From contig PLCB01000024.1 of the NCBI GenBank assembly GCA_003134695.1, forward strand, positions 19,486 to 83,485: a stretch of 64,000 bases of DNA. The letters are read 5' to 3'. The stretch is from Candidatus Zemynaea palustris (GTDB taxonomy: Bacteria > Vulcanimicrobiota > Vulcanimicrobiia > Vulcanimicrobiales > Vulcanimicrobiaceae). Position 1 is the stretch's first letter. Every line of letters starts with the position of its first letter. This document shows positions 29,265 to 39,500 of this stretch, piece by piece. The position numbers were made by a program, and so were the translations under genes. The notes beneath the pieces are model-generated. The model had not been told where the DNA came from, searched no databases, and saw only the letters and a program-made list of their open reading frames with translations.

Positions 29265-29573
29265 ATGGCTAAGCAAAAGATTCGCATCCGCCTCAAGGCC
29301 TACGATCATAAGGTTCTCGACCAGTCCGCGGAGCGAATCGTCGACACGGCCAAGCGCACCGGCGCGTTCGTCAGCGGGCCGGTCCCGCTGCCGACGGAGA
29401 TCAACCGGTTCTGCGTCAACCGCTCGCCGCACGTCGACAAGAAGAGCCGCGAGCACTTCGAGATGCGTACGCACAAGCGGCTGATCGACATTCTGCAAGC
29501 CTCGCCGAAGACGATGGATGCGTTGATGCATCTCGATCTGCCGGCTGGCGTCGACATCGAACTGAAAGCCTAG
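29265..29573 (+). CDS. rpsJ: 30S ribosomal protein S10
   Basis: 102 residues. [64 protein letters not shown] and [13 protein letters not shown] are canonical; it is also NusE in transcription antitermination. It ends the tuf operon here. rplC and the rest of the S10 operon do not follow; the next gene is a membrane glycosyltransferase after 103 bp. A weak, bulged hairpin (CCCTCGG...CCGGAGGG) lies around 29588-29612. Confidence 0.99.
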   Translation: MAKQKIRIRLKAYDHKVLDQSAERIVDTAKRTGAFVSGPVPLPTEINRFCVNRSPHVDKKSREHFEMRTHKRLIDILQASPKTMDALMHLDLPAGVDIELKA

Positions 29574-29676
29574 TCTCGGGACAAACCCCCTCGGAACGCC
29601 GCCCGGAGGGCTCGGCGGTCAACGACCCCTGGAAAACGGCCGATTCTAGAGGGGTGAGTCAGCAAACGGGGCGGCT

Positions 29677-31053
29677 GTGAACCCCCTCTTCGTCGGCGTG
29701 CTTGCGCTCGTCGGGTGGGAGGTCGCCGTGCGCCGGGGCATCTTTGGCGGTCTGCGCCTCAAGCTGCCGGCGTTTGGCACGGCTGCCGTTGTTTCAGCGG
29801 CCGCCGTGCTGGTCGGGGCGTTTGCCGCCCAGCTGGCCTTGTGCGACTATCAGTCGGCCCACGACGGGATCCGTCCGGTTTGGTTTGCCGCAGCGCCCTT
29901 GCACTTCGTCGACGACGCCTATCCGTTCGGCCCAGCGCACGCCGCGTTCTCGTTCGGCGCGCTCGCGCTCGCCATCGTGCAAACGCTTGCGCTCTTCGTC
30001 ATCGCCGGCGGCGTCGCGAATCCGGCGTCGAGCGGGGCCGCACGCATCGTTCCGTTCGTCGCTGCGTTCGCGCTCGGCGCGCTCGCACTCGCATCACCCG
30101 TCGTCACCTCCGGCGACGTCTTCGGCTACGTCGGACTCGGAATGCTCGGCGCGCACCCGTTTGCGCGGCCCGAAGGTTTCTTCCACGGTCAATTCGCGCA
30201 AGTCTTCACGAATTATACGATTCGCCCGACGGTCTACGGGCCGGTTTGGATCGCTGTGAATGCAGGCGTTGTCGCCCTCGGGACGACGTTCGCCGGGAAG
30301 ATCTTCGCGCTGCGACTCTTCGGCGCGATCCTGCTCGTCTTGCTCGTGGTGCTCGCGCGTGCGCTCGGCGCGGGACGCGCGGCCCTGTGCGCGCTCGCGC
30401 TCAATCCGATGCTCTGGTTTCAGTTCGTCGCGAACGCGCACAACGACATGCCCGCCATCGTGCTGGTCGTCGCCGCGCTCGTTGCGGTGGAGCGCAGGCT
30501 GCTCTGGCTCGCGGTGATCTTCGTCGCCGCCGCGGGAGCGGTCAAGGTACCGTTCCTCGTTCTCGGCATCGTGATTTTCGCGCGTCATCGCGATCGTCGG
30601 ATGGGAATCGTCGCTGCCGCGGCGTCCGTCGCGCTCGCCGTCGGCGTTTCCGCCGCGTACGGCGGCCACGCGTATCTCGACGGGCTCCTCGCGACCGGAC
30701 GCGGTCGCGTCGTTTGGGGTCCCGAAGTCGCCGTCGCCAAAGCCGCGGTCGCCCTGCTTGCGCTCGGGGCAACGGTAGCCGCCCTCGTCTTCCGGCGTTT
30801 CGTCGGCTTTGCGGCATGGTTTTACCCGGGCTTGGCGCCGCTGCTCTTCCCGTGGTATCTGGCCTGGACGATCCCGTACGCGTGCGCCGCCGGAAGCGGG
30901 CTTCTCGAGACGCTCCTCGTGCTGCCGATCGCGGCAACAATGGCCGATACGATTTACGGCCTCGATCTCTTCGGACTCGCCGTCGCCGTCGCCGTTGTGA
31001 CGTTTGTCGTCGTCGACCTGCGGCGGCGCCATTTCGCGCCGCTCACCGCCTAA
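29677..31053 (+). CDS. Polytopic GT-C-type glycosyltransferase, polyprenol-phosphate mannosyltransferase-like
   Basis: 458 residues with about 11-13 transmembrane segments. The hallmark pieces TSGDVFGYVGLGMLGAHPFA, TVYGPVWIAVNAG, LNPMLWFQFVANAHNDMPAIVL and FPWYLAWTIPYA are as in the alpha-1,6-mannosyltransferase/GT87-like membrane enzymes of Actinobacteria and relatives. These transfer sugars from polyprenyl phosphate on the outer face of the membrane. The donor and acceptor cannot be told. No ribosome-binding site decides the start strongly (GTGAACCCC at 29677). Confidence 0.8.
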   Translation: MNPLFVGVLALVGWEVAVRRGIFGGLRLKLPAFGTAAVVSAAAVLVGAFAAQLALCDYQSAHDGIRPVWFAAAPLHFVDDAYPFGPAHAAFSFGALALAIVQTLALFVIAGGVANPASSGAARIVPFVAAFALGALALASPVVTSGDVFGYVGLGMLGAHPFARPEGFFHGQFAQVFTNYTIRPTVYGPVWIAVNAGVVALGTTFAGKIFALRLFGAILLVLLVVLARALGAGRAALCALALNPMLWFQFVANAHNDMPAIVLVVAALVAVERRLLWLAVIFVAAAGAVKVPFLVLGIVIFARHRDRRMGIVAAAASVALAVGVSAAYGGHAYLDGLLATGRGRVVWGPEVAVAKAAVALLALGATVAALVFRRFVGFAAWFYPGLAPLLFPWYLAWTIPYACAAGSGLLETLLVLPIAATMADTIYGLDLFGLAVAVAVVTFVVVDLRRRHFAPLTA

Positions 31054-31115
31054 AAGGTCAGCTTTCCGGCACGGCTGCGGATGAGAACGGCGGGCGCACG
31101 CGAACTTGAGCGCCC

Positions 31116-31541
31116 ATGCCGATTCCGATCGACGTGTCGTACGGGCGGAGTTTTTCAGGTACGCGTCGGCGCATCTATCAACTCCTAGCCGAAATGGGGA
31201 CCTCGGGCGACGTCATCTGGCCGTTCGCCTCACAGCCGTTCATGCGCAGCCCCGGGCCGCTGACGCCGGGCCGCACCGAAGAGTGGCACAGCGGCGTCCA
31301 CGCCGTGCTCGAGGAGGTCCTCCCGGAAGAACGGATCGTCTGGCGCTTTGAAAACGAAGGCGTCAACGGAACGCACGGTTTCTATCTGAGCCAGGACGAG
31401 AAGAAAACGAAGGTCACCCACCGGACCGTGGCCACGCTCTCGGACACGGAAGGGCGTCTTTTTTGGCGGCGGCTCGAAGATTCTCACAGCCGGTCGATGG
31501 AAGCGCTGTTCGCGAAGATGGAGCGCGTCCTAAAGCGCTGA
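31116..31541 (+). CDS. SRPBCC (START-like) domain protein
   Basis: 141 residues. VSYGRSFSGTRRRIYQLLAEMG, a WPF...PFMRSPGPLTPGRTEEWHSGVHAVLEEVLPEERIVWRFENEG core and a long C-terminal helix (SHSRSMEALFAKMERVL) give the helix-grip pattern of the SRPBCC superfamily. The ligand is unknown. It is 11 bp upstream of an SDR gene, so probably in one operon with SDR and acyl-CoA dehydrogenase. Confidence 0.75.
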   Translation: MPIPIDVSYGRSFSGTRRRIYQLLAEMGTSGDVIWPFASQPFMRSPGPLTPGRTEEWHSGVHAVLEEVLPEERIVWRFENEGVNGTHGFYLSQDEKKTKVTHRTVATLSDTEGRLFWRRLEDSHSRSMEALFAKMERVLKR

Positions 31542-31552
31542 AAGCCGGGTCA

Positions 31553-32311
31553 ATGACTCACTTGACCGTTTTTGTCACCGGCGCAAGCGTCGGGTTTGGC
31601 GCCGCGACCGTGCGGCGTTTCGCGCGCGAGGGTGCGCTCGTCGTCGCCGCGAGCCGCCGGATCGAAAAACTCACCGCGCTGAAAAAGGAGCTGGGTGAGA
31701 ACGTGCTTCCGCTCGAACTCGACGTGCAAGACCGTGCCGCGGTTGAAGCGGCGGTCGCAAATTTGCCGAAGCGGTTTAACGAGATCGACGTGCTGGTCAA
31801 CAACGCCGGGCTCGCACTCGGCTTGGCGCCCGCGCAAGAAGCGAGCATGGAAGATTGGATCGCGATGGTGGAGACGAATATCAAGGGCCTCCTGTACTGC
31901 ACGCGCGCGATTCTGCCGGGGATGGTTGCGCGCAAGCGGGGACATGTGATTAACCTGGGCTCGGTCGCGTCCGAATTTCCGTATCCCGGCGGCAACGTGT
32001 ACGGCGCGACCAAGGCGTTCGTACATCAGTTCGGCCTGAATTTGCGCGCCGACCTATTGGGGAAGGGCGTGCGAGTCACCGACGTCGCGCCGGGCCTCTC
32101 GGGAGGAACCGAGTTTTCCGAGGTGCGCTTCCACGGCGATAAAGCGAAAGCCGACGCGATCTACGAGGGAACGACGCCGCTGACTGCCGACGATGTCGCC
32201 GATGCGATCCATTGGGTCGCGACGCGCCCGCCGCACGTCAACATCAACCTCGTGCAGATGATGCCGACGTGTCAGGCCTTCGCGCCGTTCGCGGTAAGCC
32301 GCTCTTCGTGA
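31553..32311 (+). CDS. Short-chain dehydrogenase/reductase, YdfG-like
   Basis: 252 residues. The Rossmann motif is VFVTGASVGFGAATVRRFAREG; VLVNNAGLALG and the active-site Ser in NLGSVASEFPYPG and YGATKAF (YxxxK) follow. The overall sequence resembles YdfG, the NADP-dependent 3-hydroxy acid/serine dehydrogenase group. Its stop overlaps the GTG of the acyl-CoA dehydrogenase (GTGA). The substrate in this context could be a hydroxyacyl intermediate, but that is inference. Confidence 0.9.
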   Translation: MTHLTVFVTGASVGFGAATVRRFAREGALVVAASRRIEKLTALKKELGENVLPLELDVQDRAAVEAAVANLPKRFNEIDVLVNNAGLALGLAPAQEASMEDWIAMVETNIKGLLYCTRAILPGMVARKRGHVINLGSVASEFPYPGGNVYGATKAFVHQFGLNLRADLLGKGVRVTDVAPGLSGGTEFSEVRFHGDKAKADAIYEGTTPLTADDVADAIHWVATRPPHVNINLVQMMPTCQAFAPFAVSRSS

Positions 32312-33513
32312 AGACGCTGCCGAGGCCGGCGAAGCCGAGCCCGCACGATTTTCTCGATATCGGCTCGCTGCTGGGCGCCGACGAGCGGCTCGTGCGCGAC
32401 ACGGTGCGAGCCTTCGTCGCCGAAGAAATCCAGCCGCACATCGCGAGCTGGTTCGACGAGGGGCGCTTTCCGCGCGAACTGATCCCCAAGATCGCCGAAC
32501 TCGGTTTGTTCGGGATGCACCTGGAAGGTTACGGCTGCGCCGGTGCGAGCGCCGTCGCCTACGGGCTCGCCTGCATGGAGTTGGAAGCCGCCGACAGCGG
32601 CGTGCGCAGTTTTATCTCGGTGCAAGGTTCGCTCGCGATGTACGCGATCTGGGCCTTCGGTTCGGAAGAGCAAAAGCAAGCCTGGTTGCCAAAGATGGCG
32701 CGCGGCGAGGCGATCGGGTGCTTCGGTTTGACCGAATGGGATTTCGGGAGCGATCCGGCCGGGATGCGCACGACGGCGAAGCGTTCCGGTTCGGATTTCG
32801 TACTGAACGGCGGCAAGGCGTGGATCACCAACGGCGGGATCGCCGATTTGGCGATCGTGTGGGCCCGCACCGAAGCGGAGGACGGTCAGCGCGCCGGCGC
32901 GATTCGCGGTTTCATCGTTCCCAAAGGCGTGAAGGGCTTTCGGACGCAGAACATCGAGCGAAAAATTTCGCTGCGCGCCTCGGTAACCTCGGAGTTGATT
33001 CTCGAGGACGTGCGGCTGCCGCACGACGCGATCTTGCCGAACGTGAGCGGCTTGAAGGGCCCGCTGTCGTGTCTTTCCGAGGCGCGCTTCGGGATCGTGT
33101 GGGGCTGCTTGGGCGCGGCGCGCACCTGTTACGAGACCGCGCTCGAATACGCAAAGACGCGCATCCAGTTCGACAAACCGATCGGCAGCTTCCAGTTGAC
33201 ACAAGCGAAGCTCGTCGACATGCTGCTCGAACTGCAGAAGGGCCAGCTGCTGGCGCTTCATCTCGGCCGCATGAAAGACGAGGGCAAGCTTCAGCCCGAG
33301 CACGTCAGCTTCGGTAAGCTGAATAACGTCCGCGAAGCGCTCAAAATCTGTCGTGAGGCGCGCACCATTCTCGGGGCGAGCGGGATCACGCTCGAATATC
33401 CGATCATTCGCCACATGAACAACCTCGAATCGGTCCTCACCTACGAGGGTACGAGTGAGATCCACACGCTGATCCTCGGCGAAGCGCTCACCGGAATCGC
33501 AGCTTACAAGTAA
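32308..33513 (+). CDS. Acyl-CoA dehydrogenase, glutaryl-CoA dehydrogenase type
   Basis: 401 residues from a GTG overlapping the SDR stop. The FAD-binding segments are CFGLTEWDFGSDPAGMRTTAKR and WITNGGIADLAIVWART. The C-terminal part (PIGSFQLTQAKLVDMLLELQKGQLLALHLGRMKDEGKL, HMNNLESVLTYEGTSEIHTLILGEALTG) closely follows GcdH, including the catalytic Glu in TYEGT. GcdH oxidises and decarboxylates glutaryl-CoA to crotonyl-CoA in lysine and aromatic degradation. The substitution WDF for the usual PDH in the FAD motif is unusual. I cannot prove the substrate. Confidence 0.88.
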   Translation: MKTLPRPAKPSPHDFLDIGSLLGADERLVRDTVRAFVAEEIQPHIASWFDEGRFPRELIPKIAELGLFGMHLEGYGCAGASAVAYGLACMELEAADSGVRSFISVQGSLAMYAIWAFGSEEQKQAWLPKMARGEAIGCFGLTEWDFGSDPAGMRTTAKRSGSDFVLNGGKAWITNGGIADLAIVWARTEAEDGQRAGAIRGFIVPKGVKGFRTQNIERKISLRASVTSELILEDVRLPHDAILPNVSGLKGPLSCLSEARFGIVWGCLGAARTCYETALEYAKTRIQFDKPIGSFQLTQAKLVDMLLELQKGQLLALHLGRMKDEGKLQPEHVSFGKLNNVREALKICREARTILGASGITLEYPIIRHMNNLESVLTYEGTSEIHTLILGEALTGIAAYK

Positions 33514-34596
33514 TTAGGTCTTCGCCTGCACCGGCTTGGCGCGCAGATATTGATCGGGCCAGGCGACGTCGACGCCGAGCGCGAGCGCCGCGTGAAGCGG
33601 CCAATATGGATCGCGCAACATCTCGCGCGCGAGCAGGACGATGTCGGCGCTGCCTTCGCGCAGGATCTGCTCGGCTTGGTGGGGATCGGTGATCATCCCG
33701 ACGGCGCCCGTCGGGATGTGGCCTTCGGCGCGCACCTTCGCCGCGAAGGGCACTTGGTAACCCGGACGCATCGGAATGTTCTGACGCGGTGAGACGCCGC
33801 CGGACGAACAATCGATGAGGTCGACGCCGAACGGAGCGAGATCGCGGGCCAGCGCGACGGAATCGTCGACGGTCCAACCGCCTTCGATCCAATCGCTGGC
33901 GCTGATGCGCACGAAGAGCGGAAAGCGTTCGGGCCACACGGTGCGGATCGCGCCGACGACTTCGCGCAAGAAACGCGCGCGGTTGGCGAAGCTTCCACCG
34001 TACGCGTCGTCGCGCAGGTTTGCTAGCGGCGAAAGAAATTCGTGCAAGAGATAACCGTGCGCCGAATGAACCTCGATGACGCGGAAGCCGGCCGCGAGCG
34101 CGCGTTCGGCGGCGCGGGCGAACGAGGTTACGAGCGCGCGAATCTCAGCGACGGTCAAGGCGTGCGGCAGCGGTCCGTGATCGAGAAACGGCGACGCGCT
34201 CGGCGCCACGATCGGTTGCCATCCGCCTTCGTCGGTCGCGAGCGGGGCGCCGCCTTCCCAGGGGCGGGCGACGCTCGCCTTGCGGCCGGCGTGCGCGAGT
34301 TGAATCCCGGCGATCGCGCCGCGTTCGTGAATGAAGGCGGTGATCTGACCGAGCTTTGAGACATGTTCGTCGCGGTAGATGCCGAGGTCCCACGGACTGA
34401 TGCGCCCGTCGGCTTCGATGGCGCTCGCCTCGGTGAACACCAGAGCGGCCCCGCCGACGGCGCGGCTGCCGAGGTGGACGAGGTGCCAATCGTTGGCGAA
34501 GCCATCGACGCTCGAGTACTCGCACATCGGCGACACGGCGATCCGATTGCGCAGCGTTACGCCGCGCAGCGTCAGAGGCTCGAAGAGAAGGGCCAA
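33514..34596 (-). CDS. NADH:flavin oxidoreductase, Old Yellow Enzyme family (YqjM-like)
   Basis: 360 residues from a TTG start five bases after the pckA stop. LFEPLTLRGVTLRNRIAVSPMCEYSS is the classic start, with the FMN/redox Cys in MCEYS. IQLAHAGRKAS, VIEVHSAHGYLLHEFLSPLANLRDDAYGGSFANRARF and the C-terminal GMITDPHQAEQILREGSADIVLLAREMLRDPYWP complete the FMN barrel. These enzymes reduce activated C=C bonds. It is transcribed with pckA. A longer in-frame reading to 35337 runs antisense-like through pckA and is not credible. Confidence 0.93.
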   Translation of the reverse strand: MALLFEPLTLRGVTLRNRIAVSPMCEYSSVDGFANDWHLVHLGSRAVGGAALVFTEASAIEADGRISPWDLGIYRDEHVSKLGQITAFIHERGAIAGIQLAHAGRKASVARPWEGGAPLATDEGGWQPIVAPSASPFLDHGPLPHALTVAEIRALVTSFARAAERALAAGFRVIEVHSAHGYLLHEFLSPLANLRDDAYGGSFANRARFLREVVGAIRTVWPERFPLFVRISASDWIEGGWTVDDSVALARDLAPFGVDLIDCSSGGVSPRQNIPMRPGYQVPFAAKVRAEGHIPTGAVGMITDPHQAEQILREGSADIVLLAREMLRDPYWPLHAALALGVDVAWPDQYLRAKPVQAKT

Positions 34597-34601
34597 ACGA
34601 G

Positions 34602-36209
34602 CTACGGTTTGATCGCGGCGGCGAGGACGTCGGTGGTGACGTGACCTTCGTACTTCTTGAAATTCTCGGCGAAGAGTCCGGCGAGCTTGCGGGCCTGGGC
34701 GTCGTACGCGTCCTTGTCGGCCCACGCGTTGCGCGGGTTGAGCACCTCGCTCGGGACGCCTGGAACCGCGGTCGGAATTCGCAACCCGAAGAACGGCTCG
34801 GCGACAAATTTTACGTCCTTGAGCGTCCCGTCGAGCGCGGCGTTGACCATCGCGCGCGTGTGCGCGATCGAGATGCGCTTTCCGACGCCGTACGCGCCGC
34901 CGCTCCAGCCCGTGTTCACGAGCCAGCAATTCACCCTGTGGTGCGCGATGCGCTCGCCGAGCAACCGCGCGTAGACCGTCGGATGGTGCACCATAAACGG
35001 CGCGCCGAAGCAGGACGAAAAGGTCGCGATCGGTTCGGTGAGGCCTTGTTCCGTGCCGGCCACCTTCGCGGTATACCCCGAGAGAAAATGATACATCGCC
35101 TGGTGCGATGAGAGGCGCGCGATCGGCGGAAGGACGCCGAAGGCGTCGGCGGTGAGCATGATGACCGTGCGCGGGTGGCCGGCTTTCAAGCCGGGCACGA
35201 CGTTCGGGTTGAACTCGACCGGATAAGCCGAGCGCGTGTTTTCGGTCTTCGCCTCGGAGTCGAGGTTGAGCGCCCGAGTTTCCGGATCGATGACGACGTT
35301 TTCGAGGACGCATCCGAAGCGATGCGACGCCGCCCAAATCTCGGGCTCCGCGGCCTGCGAGAGCCGGATGACCTTCGCGTAGCAGCCGCCTTCGAAGTTG
35401 AAGACGCCGTCGGGCGACCAGCCGTGCTCGTCGTCGCCGATCAGCGGGCGTTTCGCGTCGGCGGAGAGCGTCGTCTTCCCCGTGCCGGAAAGTCCGAAGA
35501 AGATCGCGACGTCGCCCCGCGCGCCGATGTTAGCTCCGCAGTGCATCGACAGCACGTCGCGCAGCGGCATCAGGTAGTTCATGAGGGTGAAGACCGACTT
35601 CTTGATCTCGCCGGCGTAGTGCGTCCCCCCGATGAGCACCATCTTGCGCGCAAAATTGACGATGATGAAGGTCGCGCTGCGCGTCCCGTCACGCTCAGGT
35701 TCGGCCGCGAAGTTCGCCGCATCGATCACGGTGAACTCGGGACGGAAATCGTGCGGCACGTGCTCGGGCGTCAAGAACAGGCTGCGCGCGAACAAACTTT
35801 GCCACGCCTTCTCGGTGATGACACGGATGGGCAGGCGATAGTGCGCATCCGCTCCGACGTAGGCGTCAAGCGCGTAGAGGTCACGGCCCTGGAGGTAATT
35901 GGTGACCCTATCGAAGAGCGCGTCAAAGCGCGTCGGATCGAACGGGCGATTGGTCTCGCCCCAGTCGATGTGATGCTCGCTGCCCGGCTCGCGAACGAAG
36001 AATTTGTCTTGGGGCGAGCGCCCAGTGTGAACGCCCGTGTCGACCACGAGCTGGCCGTCGGAGCCGAGGATCCCCTCATCCCGGTGGAGGGCGTGCTCGT
36101 AGAGGCTGGCGACGGAGAGGTTGTGATAGACCCTCGCCCGCCCGAGACCGAGGTCGGCGAGGTGGCCGCGAAGTCGTTCGTCGGTCTTTTCGGGAAGCGT
36201 AAGGATCAT
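34602..36209 (-). CDS. pckA: Phosphoenolpyruvate carboxykinase (ATP)
   Basis: 535 residues from the ATG at 36209, preceded by GAAGGAA. The substrate segment [20 protein letters not shown], the kinase-1a P-loop [13 protein letters not shown], the metal-binding LIGDDEHGW and [21 protein letters not shown] are all present. It interconverts oxaloacetate and PEP with ATP, for gluconeogenesis. Length is typical. It is divergent from moeA across a 91-bp region. Confidence 0.98.
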   Translation of the reverse strand: MILTLPEKTDERLRGHLADLGLGRARVYHNLSVASLYEHALHRDEGILGSDGQLVVDTGVHTGRSPQDKFFVREPGSEHHIDWGETNRPFDPTRFDALFDRVTNYLQGRDLYALDAYVGADAHYRLPIRVITEKAWQSLFARSLFLTPEHVPHDFRPEFTVIDAANFAAEPERDGTRSATFIIVNFARKMVLIGGTHYAGEIKKSVFTLMNYLMPLRDVLSMHCGANIGARGDVAIFFGLSGTGKTTLSADAKRPLIGDDEHGWSPDGVFNFEGGCYAKVIRLSQAAEPEIWAASHRFGCVLENVVIDPETRALNLDSEAKTENTRSAYPVEFNPNVVPGLKAGHPRTVIMLTADAFGVLPPIARLSSHQAMYHFLSGYTAKVAGTEQGLTEPIATFSSCFGAPFMVHHPTVYARLLGERIAHHRVNCWLVNTGWSGGAYGVGKRISIAHTRAMVNAALDGTLKDVKFVAEPFFGLRIPTAVPGVPSEVLNPRNAWADKDAYDAQARKLAGLFAENFKKYEGHVTTDVLAAAIKP

Positions 36210-36300
36210 TCGGATTCCTTCGGGGCGGGGGCAAACCGATTCCCGTCCGGCGAGGGGGGAGCCCTTCCCGACGCTCGCTTCCCCCAGATAACGAGAGATT

Positions 36301-37563
36301 TTGAAGGCACCTACCCGGCCCACCGAGCTCTTCACGGTTCTCCCACCCGCGGTCGCGTATGCCGAACTTGCGACCCGTTTGGTTCCGCTCGCGCAGGCCG
36401 AGGACGTCGCGACCGAGGCCGCGCTCGGCCGGGTCGCCGCCGAAGCGATCGTCGCCCGTGAGACGCTGCCCGCCTTCCCGCGCTCGACGATGGACGGCTA
36501 CGCGGTGCGGGCGGCCGACACGTACGGCGCTTCCGACGGAGCGCCGGCCTACCTGCGGCTGATCGGCGAGGTCCTGATGGGGACCATCGCCCGCGAGCCC
36601 GTCGAGGCGGGGACGGCGATCCGTGTCCACACCGGCGCGATGTTGCCGCCGGGCGCCGACGGCGTCGCGATCGTCGAGGACACGAACCTGCGCGGTGACG
36701 AGCTCGAGGTCATGCGCGCCGTCGCGCCGGGTGATAGCGTGGTCGCGGTCGGCGAGGACGTGCGCAGCGGCGAGCGACTCTTCGAACCGGGCCATCGTTT
36801 CCGGGCGCAAGACCTCGGTGCGCTGCACGCGCTCGGCATGACGCGCGTCAGCGTGCGGCGCAAGCCGGTGGTCGCGGTGCTGTCGAGCGGCGACGAAGTC
36901 GTCGCGCCCGATCGAACGCCGCCACTCGGTGCGGTGCGCGACGTGAACGGCGTGACGATCGCTTCGACGATCGAACGGGCCGGCGGGGCCAGCTTCCCTT
37001 ACGGCATCGTCCCCGACGACGAAAAGCTTCTCGAAAGAGCGGCGCGCCGAGCGCTCGAGGGCGCCGACATGTTGGTGCTCTCGGCCGGCTCGTCGGTTTC
37101 GGCGCGAGACCTTACCGCGCGCGCGATCGCGCGGCTCGGCGCGCCCGGGATCTTGGTGCACGGCATCGCGATCAAACCCGGCAAACCGACGATCCTCGCG
37201 CTGTGCGACGGAAAACCGGTGATCGGTCTTCCGGGAAATCCGGTGAGCGCGCTCGTCGTCGCGTGGCGCATCGTGCGGCCGATCGTCGGCGTCTTGCTCG
37301 GCATGCCGGTTTCGGACGACGGACTCGGCGACGAACGCGTGGTCGAGGCGCGGCTGACGGCGAACGTCGCGTCACGCCCCGGCCGTGAAGATTACGTCCC
37401 GGCCAAATTGCGCCGCGCCGCCGACGGCGTGATGGAGGCGACGCCGATCTTCGGAAAGTCGACGCTGATCTTCACGCTCGTGCACTCCGACGGGCTGATC
37501 GAAATCCCACTCGACCGCGCCGGGGTGACGGCCGGTTCGCTCGTGCGCGTGCTCGTGCCGTGA
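36301..37563 (+). CDS. moeA: Molybdopterin molybdenumtransferase MoeA
   Basis: 420 residues from a [42 protein letters not shown] and the MPT-binding VLSSGDEVV...[19 protein letters not shown] and [12 protein letters not shown] are all canonical. MoeA inserts molybdate (or tungstate) into adenylylated molybdopterin. Its stop overlaps the GTG of a second moeA-type gene. The short leader contains a GGGGGA...TCCCCC inverted repeat just ahead of the TTG, whose role is unknown. Confidence 0.96.
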   Translation: MKAPTRPTELFTVLPPAVAYAELATRLVPLAQAEDVATEAALGRVAAEAIVARETLPAFPRSTMDGYAVRAADTYGASDGAPAYLRLIGEVLMGTIAREPVEAGTAIRVHTGAMLPPGADGVAIVEDTNLRGDELEVMRAVAPGDSVVAVGEDVRSGERLFEPGHRFRAQDLGALHALGMTRVSVRRKPVVAVLSSGDEVVAPDRTPPLGAVRDVNGVTIASTIERAGGASFPYGIVPDDEKLLERAARRALEGADMLVLSAGSSVSARDLTARAIARLGAPGILVHGIAIKPGKPTILALCDGKPVIGLPGNPVSALVVAWRIVRPIVGVLLGMPVSDDGLGDERVVEARLTANVASRPGREDYVPAKLRRAADGVMEATPIFGKSTLIFTLVHSDGLIEIPLDRAGVTAGSLVRVLVP

Positions 37564-39500
37564 GCGAGCGAACGATCTACCTCGAAGACGTTGCGGTCGA
37601 GGTTGCGCGCGCGCGCTTCGACGAAGCGCTCGCGCAGGCGGGGTTGCGCAACGATCGACGCGAGACGCTCGTGCTTGACGATGCGCTTGGCCGCGTGACC
37701 GCCGCGCCGGCATTCGCGCGCCTCTCGTCGCCGCACTATCATGCCTGCGCGATGGACGGCGTCGCGGTCAACGCGAAACGAACGCGCGGCGCGCGCGAAA
37801 CCGAACCGCTGGTTCTCGAAGTTGGGCGCGAAGCATTTTTCGTCGACACCGGCGATGCGCTGCCGGAAGGAACCGACGCCGTGATCCCGGTCGAAGAGGT
37901 GGAGGCTCGAGACGACGGTCGGGTCGCGATTCGCGCCGCCGTCGCGCCCTTCACGCACGTTCGCGCGCTCGGTGAAGACGTCGTCGCTACGGAAGCGGTC
38001 GTCGCTGCGGGGCGCACGCTCGAGCCCGCCGACCTCGCCGCACTGGCGGCCGCCGGGCGGACAAAGGTCGAAGTCGTCGCACGGCCGCGCGTCGCGGTCA
38101 TTACGACCGGCGGCGAATTGGTCACGCCCGACATCGAGAAGCCGACGGCCGGCCAAATCGTCGACTCGAACGCGATCTTGCTGCGCGCCTGCGTGCGCCA
38201 ATACGGCGGCGAACCGATCGCATTCGAGCGCGTACCCGACGATCGCGCACGGCTGGTCGAGACGGTCGAATCGGCGATGGCGACCTGCGACGTCGTGATC
38301 GTGAACGCGGGCAGCTCGGCCGGCTCCGAAGATTTCACCGCGCGGGTCTTTTCCGATGTCGGCGACGTCGTCGTTCACGGCGTCGCGATCCGCCCGGGAC
38401 ATCCGCTCGTGCTCGGGGTCGCTCGACAGGGGAAGCGCGCGATCCCGTTGTTCGGCATCCCCGGGTATCCGGTCAGCGCCGCGATTTGCGCCGATCTCTT
38501 CCTGCGCCCGTTGCTCGAGCGGCTTGGGCGACGCGACGCGCCTGACGTCCGCGAGTTCGAAGCGACCGTCACACGCAAGATTTTCTCGCCGCTCGGCGAG
38601 GACGAGTTCGTGCGCGCCGTCGCGGCGCGCGTCGCAGGACGGGTCGTCGCGACGCCGTTGCGCCGCGGCGCGGGCGTGATCACGTCGCTCTCCCGTGCGA
38701 ATTGCATGATCGTCATTCCGCGCTTCAGTGAAGGCGTGCGCGAGGGCGAACGCGTTCGAGCCCGCGCTCTGCGCACGCTCGAGGTCATTGAGCGGACGCT
38801 CTTGGCCGTCGGCAGCCACGACGTCGCGATCGATCTGCTAGCCGGACGGCTAGCCGCGCGCGGCTTGGACTTGGTCTCCGCGAACGTCGGAAGCATCGCC
38901 GGATTGGCGACGCTCGGTGTCGGCGGTACGCACATCGCCGGGACCCACGCGATCGATCCGGCGACGGGGATCTACAACGATGCGGCGGTGCGGCGTTACG
39001 CGCCGGGGATGCGCGTCGCGTTGGTTCACTTTGCGCGCCGAGCACAGGGGCTGATCGTCGCCGCCGGCAATCCGCTCGGCGTCCGTTCGCTCGCCGACGT
39101 CGCGCGGAGGCGCGCACGCTTCGTCAACCGGCAGAAAGATGCCGGGACGCGCATGCTGCTCGATGTGTTGCTGCAACGCGAAGGGATCGCCGCGGAGGCG
39201 ATCGAGGGCTACGACCGGATCGAGTTCACGCACACAGCGGTGGCCGCGCTCGTCGCCGACGGCTCGGCCGATTGCGGGCTAGGCGTTCTTGCCGCGGCGC
39301 GCGCGCTCGGCTGCGACTTCATTCCGATTGCCGAGGAGCCGTACGAGCTGGCGATCGACGCGAGTCAATTGGAAGATCGCCGCATCGCGGCGCTGCTCGA
39401 AGAACTTGCGAGCGACGAACTTCGCAAAGACGTCGAAGCACTCGGTGGTTACGACGCGTCGCGCAGCGGCGACCTGCACGTGATCGAGCCCGCGGCATGA
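37560..39500 (+). CDS. MoeA fused to a periplasmic-binding-protein-like domain
   Basis: 646 residues. Residues 1 to ~405 are a second MoeA domain (SPHYHACAMDGVAVNAKRTRG, ALPEGTDAVIPVEEV, VITTGGELVTPD, VNAGSSAGSEDFTARV, GIPGYPVSAAICADL). Residues ~410-646 are a PBP-like domain (SHDVAIDLLAGRLAARG, ANVGSIAGLATL, HFARRAQGLIVAAGNPLGVRSLADVA, FVNRQKDAGTRMLLD, DGSADCGLGVLAAARALG). This domain resembles molybdate/tungstate-binding proteins without a signal peptide. This MoeA-PBP architecture is known in archaea and some bacteria and is thought to be linked to metal selection. It lies between the first MoeA and a MoaD-like gene. Confidence 0.94.
   Translation: MSERTIYLEDVAVEVARARFDEALAQAGLRNDRRETLVLDDALGRVTAAPAFARLSSPHYHACAMDGVAVNAKRTRGARETEPLVLEVGREAFFVDTGDALPEGTDAVIPVEEVEARDDGRVAIRAAVAPFTHVRALGEDVVATEAVVAAGRTLEPADLAALAAAGRTKVEVVARPRVAVITTGGELVTPDIEKPTAGQIVDSNAILLRACVRQYGGEPIAFERVPDDRARLVETVESAMATCDVVIVNAGSSAGSEDFTARVFSDVGDVVVHGVAIRPGHPLVLGVARQGKRAIPLFGIPGYPVSAAICADLFLRPLLERLGRRDAPDVREFEATVTRKIFSPLGEDEFVRAVAARVAGRVVATPLRRGAGVITSLSRANCMIVIPRFSEGVREGERVRARALRTLEVIERTLLAVGSHDVAIDLLAGRLAARGLDLVSANVGSIAGLATLGVGGTHIAGTHAIDPATGIYNDAAVRRYAPGMRVALVHFARRAQGLIVAAGNPLGVRSLADVARRRARFVNRQKDAGTRMLLDVLLQREGIAAEAIEGYDRIEFTHTAVAALVADGSADCGLGVLAAARALGCDFIPIAEEPYELAIDASQLEDRRIAALLEELASDELRKDVEALGGYDASRSGDLHVIEPAA

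Noticed and set aside
34605-35337. N-terminal extension of the Old Yellow Enzyme frame across pckA
   Set aside because: It would overlap pckA by hundreds of bases; the homologous start begins at LFEPLTLRG and a TTG at 34596 fits.
36210-36300. Molybdenum-cofactor riboswitch before moeA
   Set aside because: There is a simple G/C inverted repeat, but the region is far too short and lacks the multi-stem Moco RNA layout.
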